Positions 8,694-20,973 of a stretch of DNA of 27,579 nt are shown one piece after another; positions within the stretch are counted from its first letter, which is position 1; each line of letters begins with the position of its first letter. Source of the stretch: Apostichopus parvimensis (lineage: Eukaryota; Echinodermata; Holothuroidea; Aspidochirotida; Stichopodidae). Both the position numbers and the translations under genes were made by a program. The notes under the pieces were generated by a model. It saw only the letters and a list, made by a program, of their open reading frames with translations, had not been told where the DNA came from and made no database searches. The stretch is taken from the NCBI GenBank assembly GCA_000934455.1, contig KN887982.1:2633-30211 (forward strand). Direction: 5' to 3'.

Positions 8694-9302
8694 GAACTCT
8701 TACTGAGTATAACATTATGAGTAAATGCAGCAAACAATATCATCAGTTACATTACAATGTGGCAACTGATAGTCCGTTTAGTGCAACTAGCGATTACAAT
8801 TACACATTCACTGAATTAAATATCAGTAGTTAATCCGTGTAATGTAAGAAGGAATTACACTTTCGATATATTTTAAGCTTTAGCTAATTATTGTATATTC
8901 ATAACCTGATCATAACATACATTCACTATGATATTACGTAATGACATTTAATCTGCACGATAAAGAACACGATTAAAAATTAGCTATGTTTATATAAAAC
9001 CAGCAGTAAATCCGTTTCATATGTCACGTGATGAATAATCGCTATATGACGAAGTCGCAGTTAATGCGTTCTACACGCCACGTGTCTACAAAAAATAATG
9101 ACTTCAGCAGAACTGGAAAGGCTAAGTCCTCTCAAGATTCATTTTAATTTTACTTGTATGTAGCTTAAAGACGAGCATCGTTGAGAATCGATATCTACTC
9201 GCAAAATATATGATCAATAGTCAGAAAGGAAAAGACACTTAACTAAATAAAGCAGTCTCCTATGGCATCTCCAGACACGTTACTGAGAAGAATGTCAGAC
9301 TA

Positions 9303-9450
9303 TCTGCTCTCTCTCCACACCCCCCCCCATACCTCTTTCTCTGTTCAGCTCCCTCCACCCACTCCCTCCCACTCTCTTTCCACCCAGCTCTCTCCACCTC
9401 CACCTCTCCACATCCACCTCTCTCCACCTCTCTCTCTCTCTCTCTCTGGA
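9303..9450. repeat. Pyrimidine-rich low-complexity tract
   Basis: About 150 bases of almost pure C and T on the + strand, built from CTCTCCACC/CTCCCTCCAC variants, with a C9 run and ending in (TC)n. It is a mirror-symmetric homopurine/homopyrimidine tract, the type that can adopt triplex structures. Confidence 0.9.
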
Positions 9451-9606
9451 AGAGCACTCGTTAGACATCTGCTGGTCCTCGTGGCGATAACCCTAGTTCA
9501 AATATGTAACCTAGAAAGACAACAAAATGTACTGTTTTAAAAGTGTTGTCACCACGACGAACAGTTGCAGTTAATAAAGGGATGACAGAAAACAACATAT
9601 GTCAAC

Positions 9607-10472
9607 TGCTACACAAACTGCCTGCTACACAGAATAACAGGCATCACCTGCTTTTGCAGACTGACGGAGATCCCTATTACATAGCATAACAGAGTATCAC
9701 CTGCTACACAGCCTGACCGAGATCCCTTTTACACAGAGAATAGGCATCACCTGCCGTACAGATTGACAGAGATCCCTGCTAAACATAATAACAGGCATCA
9801 CCTGCTACACACAGACGGAGAGCCCTGCTACACAATAACAGGCATCACCTGCTACACATATACTGACAGAGATCCCTGTTACATAGAAAAGCATGACCGA
9901 GATCCCTGCTACACATAATAACATACATCACCTGCTACACATACTGACGAAGATCCCTAATACACATAATAACAGGCATCACCTGATGAACACACTGACA
10001 GAGATCCCTGCTACACAAAATAACATGCATCACCTGCTACACATATTGGCAGAGATCCCTGCTACACATAATAACAGGCATCACCTGCTACACAGATTGA
10101 CAGAGATCCCTGCTTCACATAATAACAGGCATCACCTGCTACACATACTGACGAAGATCCCTGCTACACATAATAACAGGCATCACCTGATAACACACTG
10201 ACAGTGATCACTGCTACACCTAATAACAAGCATTACCTGCTACATAACCCTGACAGAGATCCCTGCTACACAAAATAACAGGTATCACCTTCTACACATA
10301 CTGACATAGATCCCTGCTACATATAATAACAGGCATCGCCTGCTACACATACTGACAGAGATCACTGCTACACATAATAATATATATCGCCTGCTACACA
10401 GATTGACAGAGATCCCTGCTACACATAATATTATTGAGCATTTGCTACACAGACTGATATGAATCACCTTCT
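9607..10472. repeat. 51-bp minisatellite, about 17 copies
   Basis: The unit is approximately ACATACTGACAGAGATCCCT, GCTACACATAATAACAGGCA, TCACCTGCTAC. Copies vary by substitutions and small deletions, and the edges are degenerate. Each unit contains the inverted pair CAGG..CCTG around CATCA. Open frames inside it result from the 51-bp (17-codon) period. Confidence 0.9.
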
Positions 10473-10719
10473 GTCATATTATTTAAAACCAACTAACCAA
10501 GGAAGGTTTAAAACAAGTTTGATCCCATAGAGGTATTTCTCTTTTTCTTTCCATATTCCTATTTAGACCTTATCCGTGAGATGCAGAGATAACTGTCTTG
10601 AGTGATATGTTTGTCAGCACTGCTCATAAAAAAATGTTTATCAGTTAACAAATCTCATCCAAAATTAAACATTTGATTATAACAGTGAGTCTCATTCAGC
10701 TGTGATATTCCTTACTAAC

Positions 10720-10744
10720 CTCACGAGACTGTGCACCTCCGCTT
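10720..10744 (-). CDS. Candidate 25-nt minus-strand exon
   Basis: On the minus strand a tract TTCTCTTCTTTTTTTTTGGG ends in AACAG, then 25 nt follow, then the donor GTGAG|GTTAGTAAGG. It is open in two frames (SGGAQSRE, or AEVHSLV). The call rests on splice signals alone and the gene is unknown. The rest of 10473-13100 shows no other supportable feature. Confidence 0.25.
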
Positions 10745-13102
10745 CTGTTCCCAAAAAAAAAGAAGAGAAATTCACGTTTATCCATCTTAACATGCAGGAT
10801 TGTGTGAAAGAAAGCTTCTGATTACTTGTATTTCCTTCATCAAACTCATGTCTGATCTTAATGAGTACCCTACCTTTGTTATATTTAAAAACATTTTTTT
10901 ATGTCAAACGTTTAATACGATATTGCCTTAATTCGATATTCAGTTATTATGGTATGCAATTGTTTTACAACTGCTATTACAGAAAGAATGATACTAACGA
11001 CCGAACTATACACTCCATGTGTTCCCTCTGACTGATGGGATAATGGCTAGTTGTTATGTAAAATGTATGTTGTCTCTGCTCATCAACATTAAAGGTATCA
11101 ATATATGACAGAAGGAGAAATTAAACATTAGTTTTTAACATATATTAAGAGATTCTTGAAAACTCAGCAGAGAGTCGATGTGTGAGTTATAAAACTTGAC
11201 CGACTTAAACAGATTACCATATAATAATGAAAAACACCACCCAACTTAATATGTTCGGACAGCGTTTAATGTCCGATTTACTCTATGAATATTAAATGTA
11301 ACTCTACTGCACATTTTATAACAGTTATGTCGACTGAGATAACATAATAAGCTTCAAATGCTCAACAGATTAAAATATCTCATCCTTCGTATAATATGAG
11401 CGCTGAGATAACATCTGAGGCTCATCAATATAAGTGACTGGACTTTTAAGTCTAATATATAGACCATTAGTTCAGTTCCTTGGATGCAGACCAAAACTCA
11501 GTGTCAAACATAACAATGACACATTGTACTGGATGCCATTCAGAGGTGTTATGTTGTTTATATCAAGTTACAAGTAACAGTAACATTTAGGACTGCACAG
11601 GGGAGTCATCATGAATTGAGCATCAAAGGAACATTCCAGAAAGTTAGCTTATTATCAATACAAAGAACCAAATTAGTAAAGTTGCAGTCATGCGCTAACT
11701 TCTTCGATGACGTCAAGCATATTTAACGCACGGTAAAGTCATCTCATATTGATGGGAATGTTAATTCTAAACATGGCCTCCTTATTGTTAATTTTGTTAG
11801 AATTTTGCAAGTCATGGTAGTTACTTTTGTTATTGTTGGAAATAAATTTAAAAAAAAGGTTATCACATCACTGGTTATATCCGGTTAACAATCAATTATG
11901 TGACCGGAAAAGTAAAGTCATCTAGCAGGCTAGTGGCAGTGCTTACCCCAAACTAAACTTTAAATTATGCTGATATGTATGTTGCATATATCCATGGGAG
12001 AAGGACGGAGATTCCACATCGCCATAAATATGCAGGTAGCGAAATTGGGATAAAGAGATGGAATAATAAGAAGGTTGACGTACTTTTGCTTGAAACGAGA
12101 TATCAATAAAGTTGAAACTGTCGCACATTGTAGAACATACGAAACTGAAGCAGGTTTGGTGTCACGTGTTGCAAATTATTTGACAGTTAAAGTTGTTTTA
12201 AAAGCTCATTTTTGCCCTATTTTTTGGACTTTAAAATGGACATGAATCTAACATTCCCCATATGAGTTGCAGAAATAAAGGAATACGATGAAAGGATTGT
12301 GTATTGATATTATCATATCTCTATTCTGAAAGAAATAAATGAATGTCTCGTAAAACAAGAATAACCTACATTATATTTCTTACTATATGGTTAATTTTTC
12401 TCTACAGTAACAGTATGGCGATTCTTAATAACGATGGCAATCCGGACGTTGAAGGGTGAAAATGGCAGCTGTATATGACAATATTTTATACGTTTTTGAC
12501 GGTGTAATGTTCGTCATCCAATAGTAATTTGCTTCCTTTATCCATAAACATGAAAATAGCTATGCAGATCTAGGTAATTAATTAATATTGTTCCTGCATC
12601 GCCGTGGTTACACATAACAGTTATGTCTAAGATGTCTATATACGCAATATTACAAGATGTATTACAACTGTTAAACGATGAGTGACTTGTAAAACTCCGC
12701 CGAAGAAAGTTGGTGAACCAAAGATGTCCATGCAGAGGGATGGGCTCATTTAAAAGTTCATCCAACTTTGGGTAACATAGTCTAGTTTTAGACATTTTCT
12801 TTAGAAAATCTACCTAAACCTTGTAGTATTTAAAAGTCTATCCGTTTCTTTGTTTAGCATTTCTTTGACTGTGTGTGCGGAAGGAAGATTATTTAGGCAG
12901 TATCTAAACTTGACATTGAGAACAGTGCTATCAGCATTACGTGATATAAATTCCCTGTTCGATACACATCAATTATAAATCTTTCCTGCATAAAGAGAAT
13001 CAAGGTATAACACTCTTTGGTCTTATTTCTTTTTTTTCCACAGTAATTGATACCTCCTGCCCGTTACTAATTAACAGGAATAGGAATCTATGTCTCTCTT
13101 AC

Positions 13103-13138
13103 CTCTTCTCCTTGTAGATTACCATAGATGTCACATGC
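13103..13138 (-). CDS. Candidate 36-nt minus-strand exon
   Basis: The minus strand has a strong polypyrimidine tract (AACTTTCTTTTCCTTTCAG), 36 nt, and then a near-consensus donor (AGAG|GTAAGAGAG). In phase 0 it encodes ACDIYGNLQGEE; in phase 2, HVTSMVIYKEK. The exon is a multiple of three. The peptide is not recognised. It may belong with the minus-strand candidates at 10.7 and 22.3 kb, but nothing ties them together. 13139-14570 holds nothing else clear. Confidence 0.4.
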
Positions 13139-14569
13139 CTGAAAGGAAAAGAAAGTTTATTATCATGAGATTTTGAAAGTATATTCAGGAAAATATGATA
13201 AGGCAAAGCTAAAAATTTATAAGTTAGAATGTTATATGTTCACAAATATCGCAGTAAACTATTCCTGGCAAGTAAACGCCCATCTGTATTGAGCACACTT
13301 AAGTCAATATAGGAGACAGACTCGTCACTGTAAGATGAACGGACCTCATAACATAAATACACACATCAGCTTTATAGGGAAGACAACATTAGTTTTAAAC
13401 CCGTCATCAAACACTGAGTAACGCCATTAAATACTGAGTGACGTTATATGATGAACTTCTTACTGAGATGATCAGATGGATACAATGGGCGGGAGGATGA
13501 CGAGAAGGGAAAGAGGGCAGTATTCAAATATACAACTATTTATACGATCCTCGTGGTTGAATCGATGGAATGTACAAACAATGTATAATCTTGAATATCC
13601 CATGTAGCAGTATTTTGGTTACTCCTAACCCCCCCCCCCTCACCCCACTCCATCTTACATGATATGTTGCTATCGTAAACCGTAGGCCATCCTTAAATGA
13701 TATCCATAAAAGTTTGGGAGATGCAGTTGAAAGATAAAATCTCGAAGAGCAGTAACAAGGAAAGATAACGATAGTTCAAATAGATTCGAGATCTGTGTAG
13801 ATCTGTAATTGTTGAACAAATTTTCATGAAATATCTTGGAATAATATTAACCCTTCAATAATTTATTTCTTTCATATTTGCCATGTCACGCGCGTTTTTG
13901 ATATTTGAAGAATGTTTATAATTATTTCATGAATAAATATTTCCATCCTTGCTTTGATCCTTTAGTCATTGCAGTGTAAACACAGTACACATTGCAATGA
14001 TTTCTTCAATAAAACATACATTATACACTACAAAAACTATTATACCCATAACATTATACATGTATCAACAGGAAAACGCTTTGTAAAGTGGTAAACGTAT
14101 GTTTTTTTCATATAAGGCTATTCAAATTTTGCCTCAATCTATGTTCCACGTTAGATAGGGAAATCTTAGACCGGGAAGGGGTGACGGTTTGTTAATTAGG
14201 AAATTAACAGTTTGTTACAGTAACCAAAACGCTCTGTATATTTCTCAGACCAGTGAGCTCTGTATTGCATTATCTCTATGTACTGACTGGACTCGGACTT
14301 GGTTTGGGTTGCTCATATACTCTATAGAACTCTGTTCGGACTCGAGAGTACCATACTTTGACTATAGTCTCGGACTTGGCTCGAAATCAGGAAACATTGG
14401 ACTCAACTACATCAGAGTGTTTCTTATACTATAAGATACAGATATGGTGAATGGTTGTGATTGAAAGATTACTGATAACAAGAGGAACCATGTGAGGATA
14501 CAAGGACATAATGTTGCATTCTAGTATCGTTAGCGCTTAAATATAATTATGAAGATACACTAGTTAATT

Positions 14570-15070
14570 TACTGGGTGGTAATTATTTAAATCTCATCCA
14601 CATTACCAGTTACTTCGAACACCTCACCCTCCCCCATCTGGCCCAGGCTCCTTCAAGAACCTATTTTATACGCAGTAGTTATTCAAAAGACGAAAGAAAT
14701 AATGGAAATATTTTAAACCATTATTAGTTCAGATTCACCGTTGCCATTTTTTGTATCATAATGCTGCTGCTTATTCATAGCACTGTACATATAGAGGATG
14801 GTACAACAAGTTAAATATAAACCTTAAATGTAATCTTTTAGTTAAACTTTTAAGTAGTCCATCTCCTTTAATTTTACTAGTATGTTAAAGTACATCAAAT
14901 TGACGAAATCTACTTCAAAAAACAAACTTGTTTCCTTGTTTCATGTTAAAAGCAGATCTGCCCTTCTATATATAATCCTACTGGGACCACACATTTGTGT
15001 CAGTCACGTATATATACATTAATCTAAATAAATGATAAAGTATAATCAAAAGGGATCCCTCAAATCCCAT
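14570..15070. repeat. Partial third copy of a diverged duplicated segment
   Basis: Two blocks resemble the 19.4-20.0 kb segment. One is an ATTACCAGTTAC...CTCC..CC..CTCCTT block (14600-14660 against about 19372-19455) followed by TTCAAAA.ACGA..GAAATAAT. The other is a GACCCA/GACCACACA-CTT.TGTCA.TCACGTATA block (about 14990-15030 against 19875-19915). Confidence 0.4.
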
Positions 15071-15560
15071 TACAAATGAAACTGTTAGAACCGAGTAACA
15101 TTTACCAACTGTTGTATTGCTGCGTGCAGTGACGTCAGACGTAAAGATTCTAGAGATGAAAAGTATGCATCGATATTTTCACCAATAAAACCTTTTTGGA
15201 CTGAGACGGTGTGAAAGAGAGACACTGGAAGCACGATAGATTCATTTCGCTTATATGTTTTTATCTGTCTGAATATTCTCTATTTTAAAATTGAGAATGT
15301 TCATTGATTCACAAGGCAATTACTACTATAAGGAGGACACAAGGGGGGGGGGGGGGAGTTACATACAGAGAAAGAAGGACAACGATAATGAGGAAATAGG
15401 ACGAAAGTGTTGGAGTACGAGCGTGGAAGGGAGACTTCATTTATTGTTGTTTAATGCCCCCCCCCCCTTATTTTATTTGTACCATACATCGTCACAGGGG
15501 TTTCTGACGTTTACGTTACGATTTGTATTGTGCGATATATACATCCTGGACAAATACCTC

Positions 15561-15655
15561 NNNNNNNNNNNNNNNNNNNNNNNNNNNNNNNNNNNNNNNN
15601 NNNNNNNNNNNNNNNNNNNNNNNNNNNNNNNNNNNNNNNNNNNNNNNNNNNNNNN
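15561..15655. other. Assembly gap (95 N)
   Basis: There are ninety-five unresolved bases, close to a G14 run (15343-15356) and a C9 run. Sequence on either side is unremarkable, and 15656-17530 holds no feature that can be supported. Confidence 1.
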
Positions 15656-17530
15656 CATCTCTAAGGAAGTTTTTTTTTCATCTTTGATATAATAATTAAA
15701 AATAACGAATCAAACTAGAGAAAGTATGCTATTACGATAATTAAGCTATAAATATATTTTTATGACCGATTGTCTTTAATTGGGTTCAAGTTTAATGAAT
15801 TAGAATAATGTCTAAAGTGCGACGTGTGATATAACATGAATTAACACTTCATTAATGCGCACTCATTTATCTAAACATTTATGGTTGTATAAGGTTTTGT
15901 TTCATGTTAAATAAATAATATAATACAATAAAGGATATGGCTGATTTAGGAACACATGAATATGGTTCCATATTAGATGAAAGGGTGTTGTAAAGAGGAG
16001 TAGGGACAGACTGTTTATAGTAAAATATGAAAAGTAGTTTTCTAGCCGCAACAGAAAGTTGAACAAAATAGACAGCTTGGGATGATGAAATGGTGATGAA
16101 ACTTCGTAATATCGTCACAGGGGGTTATAACGTAAACTGTGAGCCTAACAGGAAGTAGACACTTGACAACATGTAACATTATGCCCATTTCATGTCAATT
16201 TTTATATCTTAAAGTTAGAAAATCACCAAGACTAGTGTAAAGTCTATATAGATTTTCATAGCTTTTCGTAACATTTCATTCATGTAACCAAACATGTCTT
16301 AGTCCATAGCGACTGCAAAGAATACCTATAACAATATACTATATGACTACGTGATGTCTGTTATACCAGACAGTCGTATCTGTAAATCAGCTTAGTCTGT
16401 ATTTCAGACAAATCCCTCGTCAAAGGTGATGATTCAGTTATAGCATTGCTTATTCTTGGTATTATAATTCGATCATCAATAACGGTATACCCAAAAGATA
16501 AAATCAGATTAAAAATCCTCAAAATTATAATCTGCAACATTTACAGCTCTTCCGTTAACTAATTATTCCTTTAAGCGATTTGATTGGACAATTCCTATTG
16601 TATTGAGAAGACATTAACTATTTATATGGAACACCCACTATCCTGCACCTAAGGGTATTTTAGTTAAAGCCAATAGAAATGTACACAATCCTAATATCTT
16701 GCTGAAAAATGGAATAAAGATTTTCACAAATAATTTTCTTTGCTGTGCTGTAAAGTTTATTCAAACAGAGTGACTTGACCCCTTTTTTTTAGATTATTTT
16801 TAGTGACATCGGTTTTCAAGTATTTATTTTACTTTTACCTTTCTTTTTTACGTTCATATTGATGTAAATATTTTCGTATTTGGTTCTCATGATTGATTAT
16901 TTCATGTTTAAACTTATGATAACGGTAATGAAATGAAAAATATATCTGGCGTTTGTAATAGAGTCGAGTTAAATACTTCTTACGGAAGCTCTTAGTGTAC
17001 ATGTTATTTTTATAACGGTATAGCAATTTTATAGTAGGAACTATAAGTCTGACCGCTTGTAATTAGCCTCAGCAGGCGATGAGAATAGAAACAACTTCAG
17101 CCCCAATTCTTACATGTATAAGAAGGTGAAGCTAGTATGTACAGAGGTTGTGACATATGTAATAGGTCTGATTATGTTCCGATGATGGTTTAAAAACAAC
17201 CAGATTTCACATGAGTTCAAGCATCTATCAAAGTTATAATAATTTATCAAACTGATGAAAACTGTTAAGTGCTATTTGATGTCGATTAAGTTGATCATAT
17301 AACCGAAAATGGCTATGTTAATGTTACATTCGTTAAGTTAGTCTTGTCTACAAAGGAGAGTCTACTGTACATCTAAGATGCTTTTAACAAAATGCAGACA
17401 GCAATATATACGGCAAAGGCTTAGAATCTTTATATCCGTGACACATTATCTTGAAAACACGCAGATTCATGTGGGTGATCTTTTGAACAATGTGTACGTA
17501 TACAGCGTCACAAATTACGTGTCCAGTTCT

Positions 17531-18700
17531 TTGGTTACCATGGTATCTAGACAACAGAACGATGCAGTAATATAATTGCCCTCACAATCTAACTGGTATT
17601 ATGGTATCGTTGTGTAAATGAGCGTGAGAAGTGATTTAATCACAGCTCAACCGAAACATCGGTAATGTTTTACTCCACAGAGCAAATCTGGTGCCACTAC
17701 AAATATATTTTTGCAAGATCTTCTTCTACAGTTAATTCCAAATCACGAACATAATATTTTCACAATTTTCAAAACAGTCTTCAATTTTCTTTCATGTTAC
17801 CGGTATCAATGAACGTTTCACATCTTCCTTTATTTATATCAATCACCAAAATGTCCATCATATGCTCTATGGATAACGGTGAGTCTGATGTTCACAAGCA
17901 ATGTCGTTTACATATGCACTCCAAACACAAATGATAGGTAATGAAAACCAGTTTCTGATATGATTTTAAACCATACAAAGAACAAAGTTACATCGCACTG
18001 CTTTGCATCGGTCACCATTCGTTACATTACCAGTTCCTCCTGATTTCTGACCTAGAAACTACAGGTATTACATGTCTTATATACATTAGTGTAGGTGGAA
18101 CCGTCGCAGGAACATTGATTGACCTTGATAAATTTGAGTTAATAATTGAGTAAGATTGAGTTAATAATTGAGTAAGATTGAACTTAGAATAAAGAGTAGC
18201 AAAAGTGGACTTTTACAATTTCTGTACTTTGTGCTGTTTTTGCTATAATCTGCTGGAATGTAAACTTGACTGTGAAAGGAATGAGAAGGACTTGAAAACA
18301 TACTGTTACTTCAGTCCACCAGGGAAGATTAAAGTAAGATTTTTAATAAACAAATATACATGACACTAAATGTGTGGGACACAAATAGTCTAAATCTGGA
18401 TCAACGATAAATAACTAATTGATTAGGAGCAGTCACGTGATTGTGACAACATATCTAGATATCTTAGTTGCAGGGTATCCAATTATTCTGCGAATATTGC
18501 ACGGTTCGGTCAATTCACAACTTATGACATATTAGGCAGCTTTAGTTAATGGAAGACCAACTTCTCCTAACACCGGAGAAAACGAAAATATCACTATAAC
18601 CAGTGAAAACCAAGGAGCCTGCTACAAAGAAAAATATACAAGGGCAGCTACAGTAAGCTACAGGGTCGGCTAAACGGACTGTTCTTACGACTGTTGTATG
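17531..18700. repeat. Duplicated segment, copy B
   Basis: Colinear blocks match 19.56-20.77 kb: CCATGGTATC..ACAACAGAAC at 17538/19566, CTTCC.TT.AT.TATA at about 17826/19770, ATAATCTGCTGG..AA..GAAAAGGA at about 18244/20030, a GATAAATAACT..GCAGTCA...AACATA..TA.ATATCTTAGTTGCAGGG block at about 18405/20222, and CAGTAAG.TACAGGGTC..TTAAACGG at about 18651/20724. It includes a start codon with a good donor downstream (ATG at 17851, ACG|GTGAGTCTG at 17878), but no onward exon was found. It also includes an exact 22-bp tandem duplication at 18136-18179. Confidence 0.55.
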
Positions 18701-19359
18701 TGCCATGATGCACATTTGCCGCGACATTATATTAACATAAACAAGAACGGTGCAACATGATTGACAAAATTCTACGGTTTTATATTAATGTACATCGATA
18801 CGGTGAAGTTAAAGCGGGATATGTTCAGTACATTTCTTTAGGTGAAGACATCATTTGATTAAGATATTTGTTACTGTCATTCATTTTTACTACAGCTAAG
18901 TTTTGTTTCAGAATAATAATACCAATGATTTCACGAGGATGTATAGTGGTATGTTGGAAACATTAAGCAGCGTCGGTTATGTCAATTATGTTGTTTCAAA
19001 GTCATACACGCTATTAGTGTTCTACTCAACGTTGAAATGATATGCTCGGTTGTTAATTATCATATCAATGCTCATGATTTACTTACAGAATGTTATTACA
19101 AAAATAAATTTTTAAGATATGTATTTCTGTTCACATCCAGATTTTTATCAGTTTGTTTCTACGTTTAAAAAACCGTAATACAAAAGTTTACGTGAGTTGT
19201 TCCTGTATTATTTGGCGCCCTCAACCCACCACCCAATCCTAGACACTAATGATATGCAGTGAATGAGGCTGGAAGGTACATGTGTTGCAATATAATATCC
19301 TTAACAATTGAAGATAATTATCAAGATACAATAAACAATTAGTCGATGACAAATTATGA

Positions 19360-20775
19360 GTATTTAAATCAGATTACCAGTTACCGAGTATACCGTAGTT
19401 GGAACAACTTCACTCCAACTCCTCCCCCAACCGCCATCCCGGATCCTGACTCCTTAAAAATCGTCTAATGTATGTAAGTTTGTGTCTGTTCAAAACACGA
19501 GGGAAATAATACGAATGTGTGTCTTATATTTATATTTTATCAAGTGATTGCATATGTTTTGGTTCCCATGGTATCCGTACAACAGAACAACAAAGCGGGT
19601 TAGTAGAGCTGCACATACAACTACAGTTTCTTTCTATTTTCTAATTTATTTTCATTTAACACGAATGCAATAATCACCACCCCCCTCCTTCCCTCCCCTC
19701 TAAAAAAAGGAAAAATAGAAAGAGTATTAGATCGGAACACTTGCAATGTCAATAATGAAAATAGCCCCTCTTCCCTTCATATATACAAATACCAAGATCA
19801 TGGCAAGCAATACCATTAAAAAAGATATACTAGAGTTTATTGGTTTCAAATAAAAACCAGATCTAAGCCTGCTGGACCCATACACTTATGTCAATCACGT
19901 ATACACTAATATGGATAAATAAGTGATCCTTCAAATCCTCTGAAGAATTCTAAGGAACAAAGTTAATTTATTAGCAAGATTTAATTCCAAAGGAAGAATA
20001 CCATCATGGATATTTGTGTTGTTTCTTCTACAATCTGCTGGTAACAAACTTAAAGCCGTAAAAGGAAAGATAAGGACCTTGAAAACAAAATGTTACTTTA
20101 TTTCACCAAAATCACACCAGCTGGTTAAATGAGAGTAGGCATGGATTTTAATGGTTTGGAAACAAACAAATAAAACATGACAATTAATTTGTGGAACACA
20201 ATATTGTCTGAATTTGATTAAACGATAAATAACTCACTAGTAAGTAGCAGTCATTGGTTGTAACAACATAACTACATATTTTAACTAGTTGCAGGGCTAT
20301 CCAGTTATGTGTGCACATTGTATGGATTGGTCAAAGATATAACCTATTACGTAACATGAAGCTTTATTTAATTTTATTAAAACGTCTACCCAGTGACTTA
20401 ATTCTCAACTTTATTTGAGAACACTACGAAAGTATAGAAACCAAGTTAACATACATTTTTAAAGTCAAATTTCCCATACATTTATTCCTATTACTAACTT
20501 CCAAGTTTTCCCCATCACTATTCTGTGCATTTGACCATTGGCAAAATAACATAGAAATAGTTAAATTTAATTTGATTAGCCTATTACTTGATTAAGACCA
20601 ACAATTTAAAGTAATAAATCTATCAGTTTTAAATCATACATGGAAGACCCACGTCTCACACCAAGAAAAACAACTAAAAAAAAAAATCCATGTCCATGTC
20701 TATTTAAAACCAGGGAGCTGGTACAGTAAGATACAGGGTCAGTTAAACGGTCTGTTACAACATAAATCAGGAGTA
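19360..20775. repeat. Duplicated segment, copy C
   Basis: This is the second copy of the segment described at 17.5-18.7 kb, in the same orientation and offset by about 1.8-2.1 kb. Identity is moderate with many small gaps, so the duplication is old. Either a segmental duplication or two copies of an unknown interspersed repeat would explain it. Confidence 0.55.
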
Positions 20776-20792
20776 TGGCTGTAAACGCAACA

Positions 20793-20973
20793 GTACGTAC
20801 GTAATAATACTACGTACGTACGTAATATTATCACGTCCGTACGTGATAATTATTACGTATGTAGTGATTACCACGTACGTACGTAATAAATACAATGTAC
20901 TAACGTGATACTATTTCATGCGTAAGTAGTATTATTACGTCCGTACATGATAATTATTACGTACGTACGTCAT
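20793..20973. repeat. Palindromic TACGTACGTA cluster
   Basis: About eight to nine imperfect units of roughly 22 bp alternate (A/C)CGTACGTACGTAATA with its near-complement TATTATTACGTACG. Almost every unit is self-complementary, so the block could fold into hairpins or a cruciform. 20974-22260 shows only a small GATATGGAAGTT repeat (21160-21205) and a C13 run at 21280-21292. Confidence 0.85.

Noticed and set aside
8396-8733. Repeated nonapeptide frames on both strands
   Set aside because: They result from an in-frame 27-bp minisatellite. There is no start context, splice signal or homology.
9260-9540. Pro/Ser/Leu-rich frame (+) and Glu/Arg-rich frame (-)
   Set aside because: They are readings of the pyrimidine tract.
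9893-10467. His/Asn-rich and Cys/Ile/Ser-rich frames in the 51-bp array
   Set aside because: Both strands are open only because 51 is a multiple of three.
12408-12459. Possible terminal exon after TTTTTCTCTACAG, reading NSMAILNNDGNPDVEG and a stop
   Set aside because: It is only 16 codons, with no upstream exon and no family match.
12538-12795. 85-codon minus-strand frame beginning MSKTRLCYPKLDELL
   Set aside because: It looks protein-like at its start but has no homology I recognise and no clear splice or promoter support.
13655-13699. Minus-strand exon-like island ending TATCAT|GTAAGATGG
   Set aside because: The acceptor is weak and the peptide in the open frame is unremarkable.
15291-15692. 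133-codon frame across the gap
   Set aside because: It owes its length to 95 Ns and a poly-G run.
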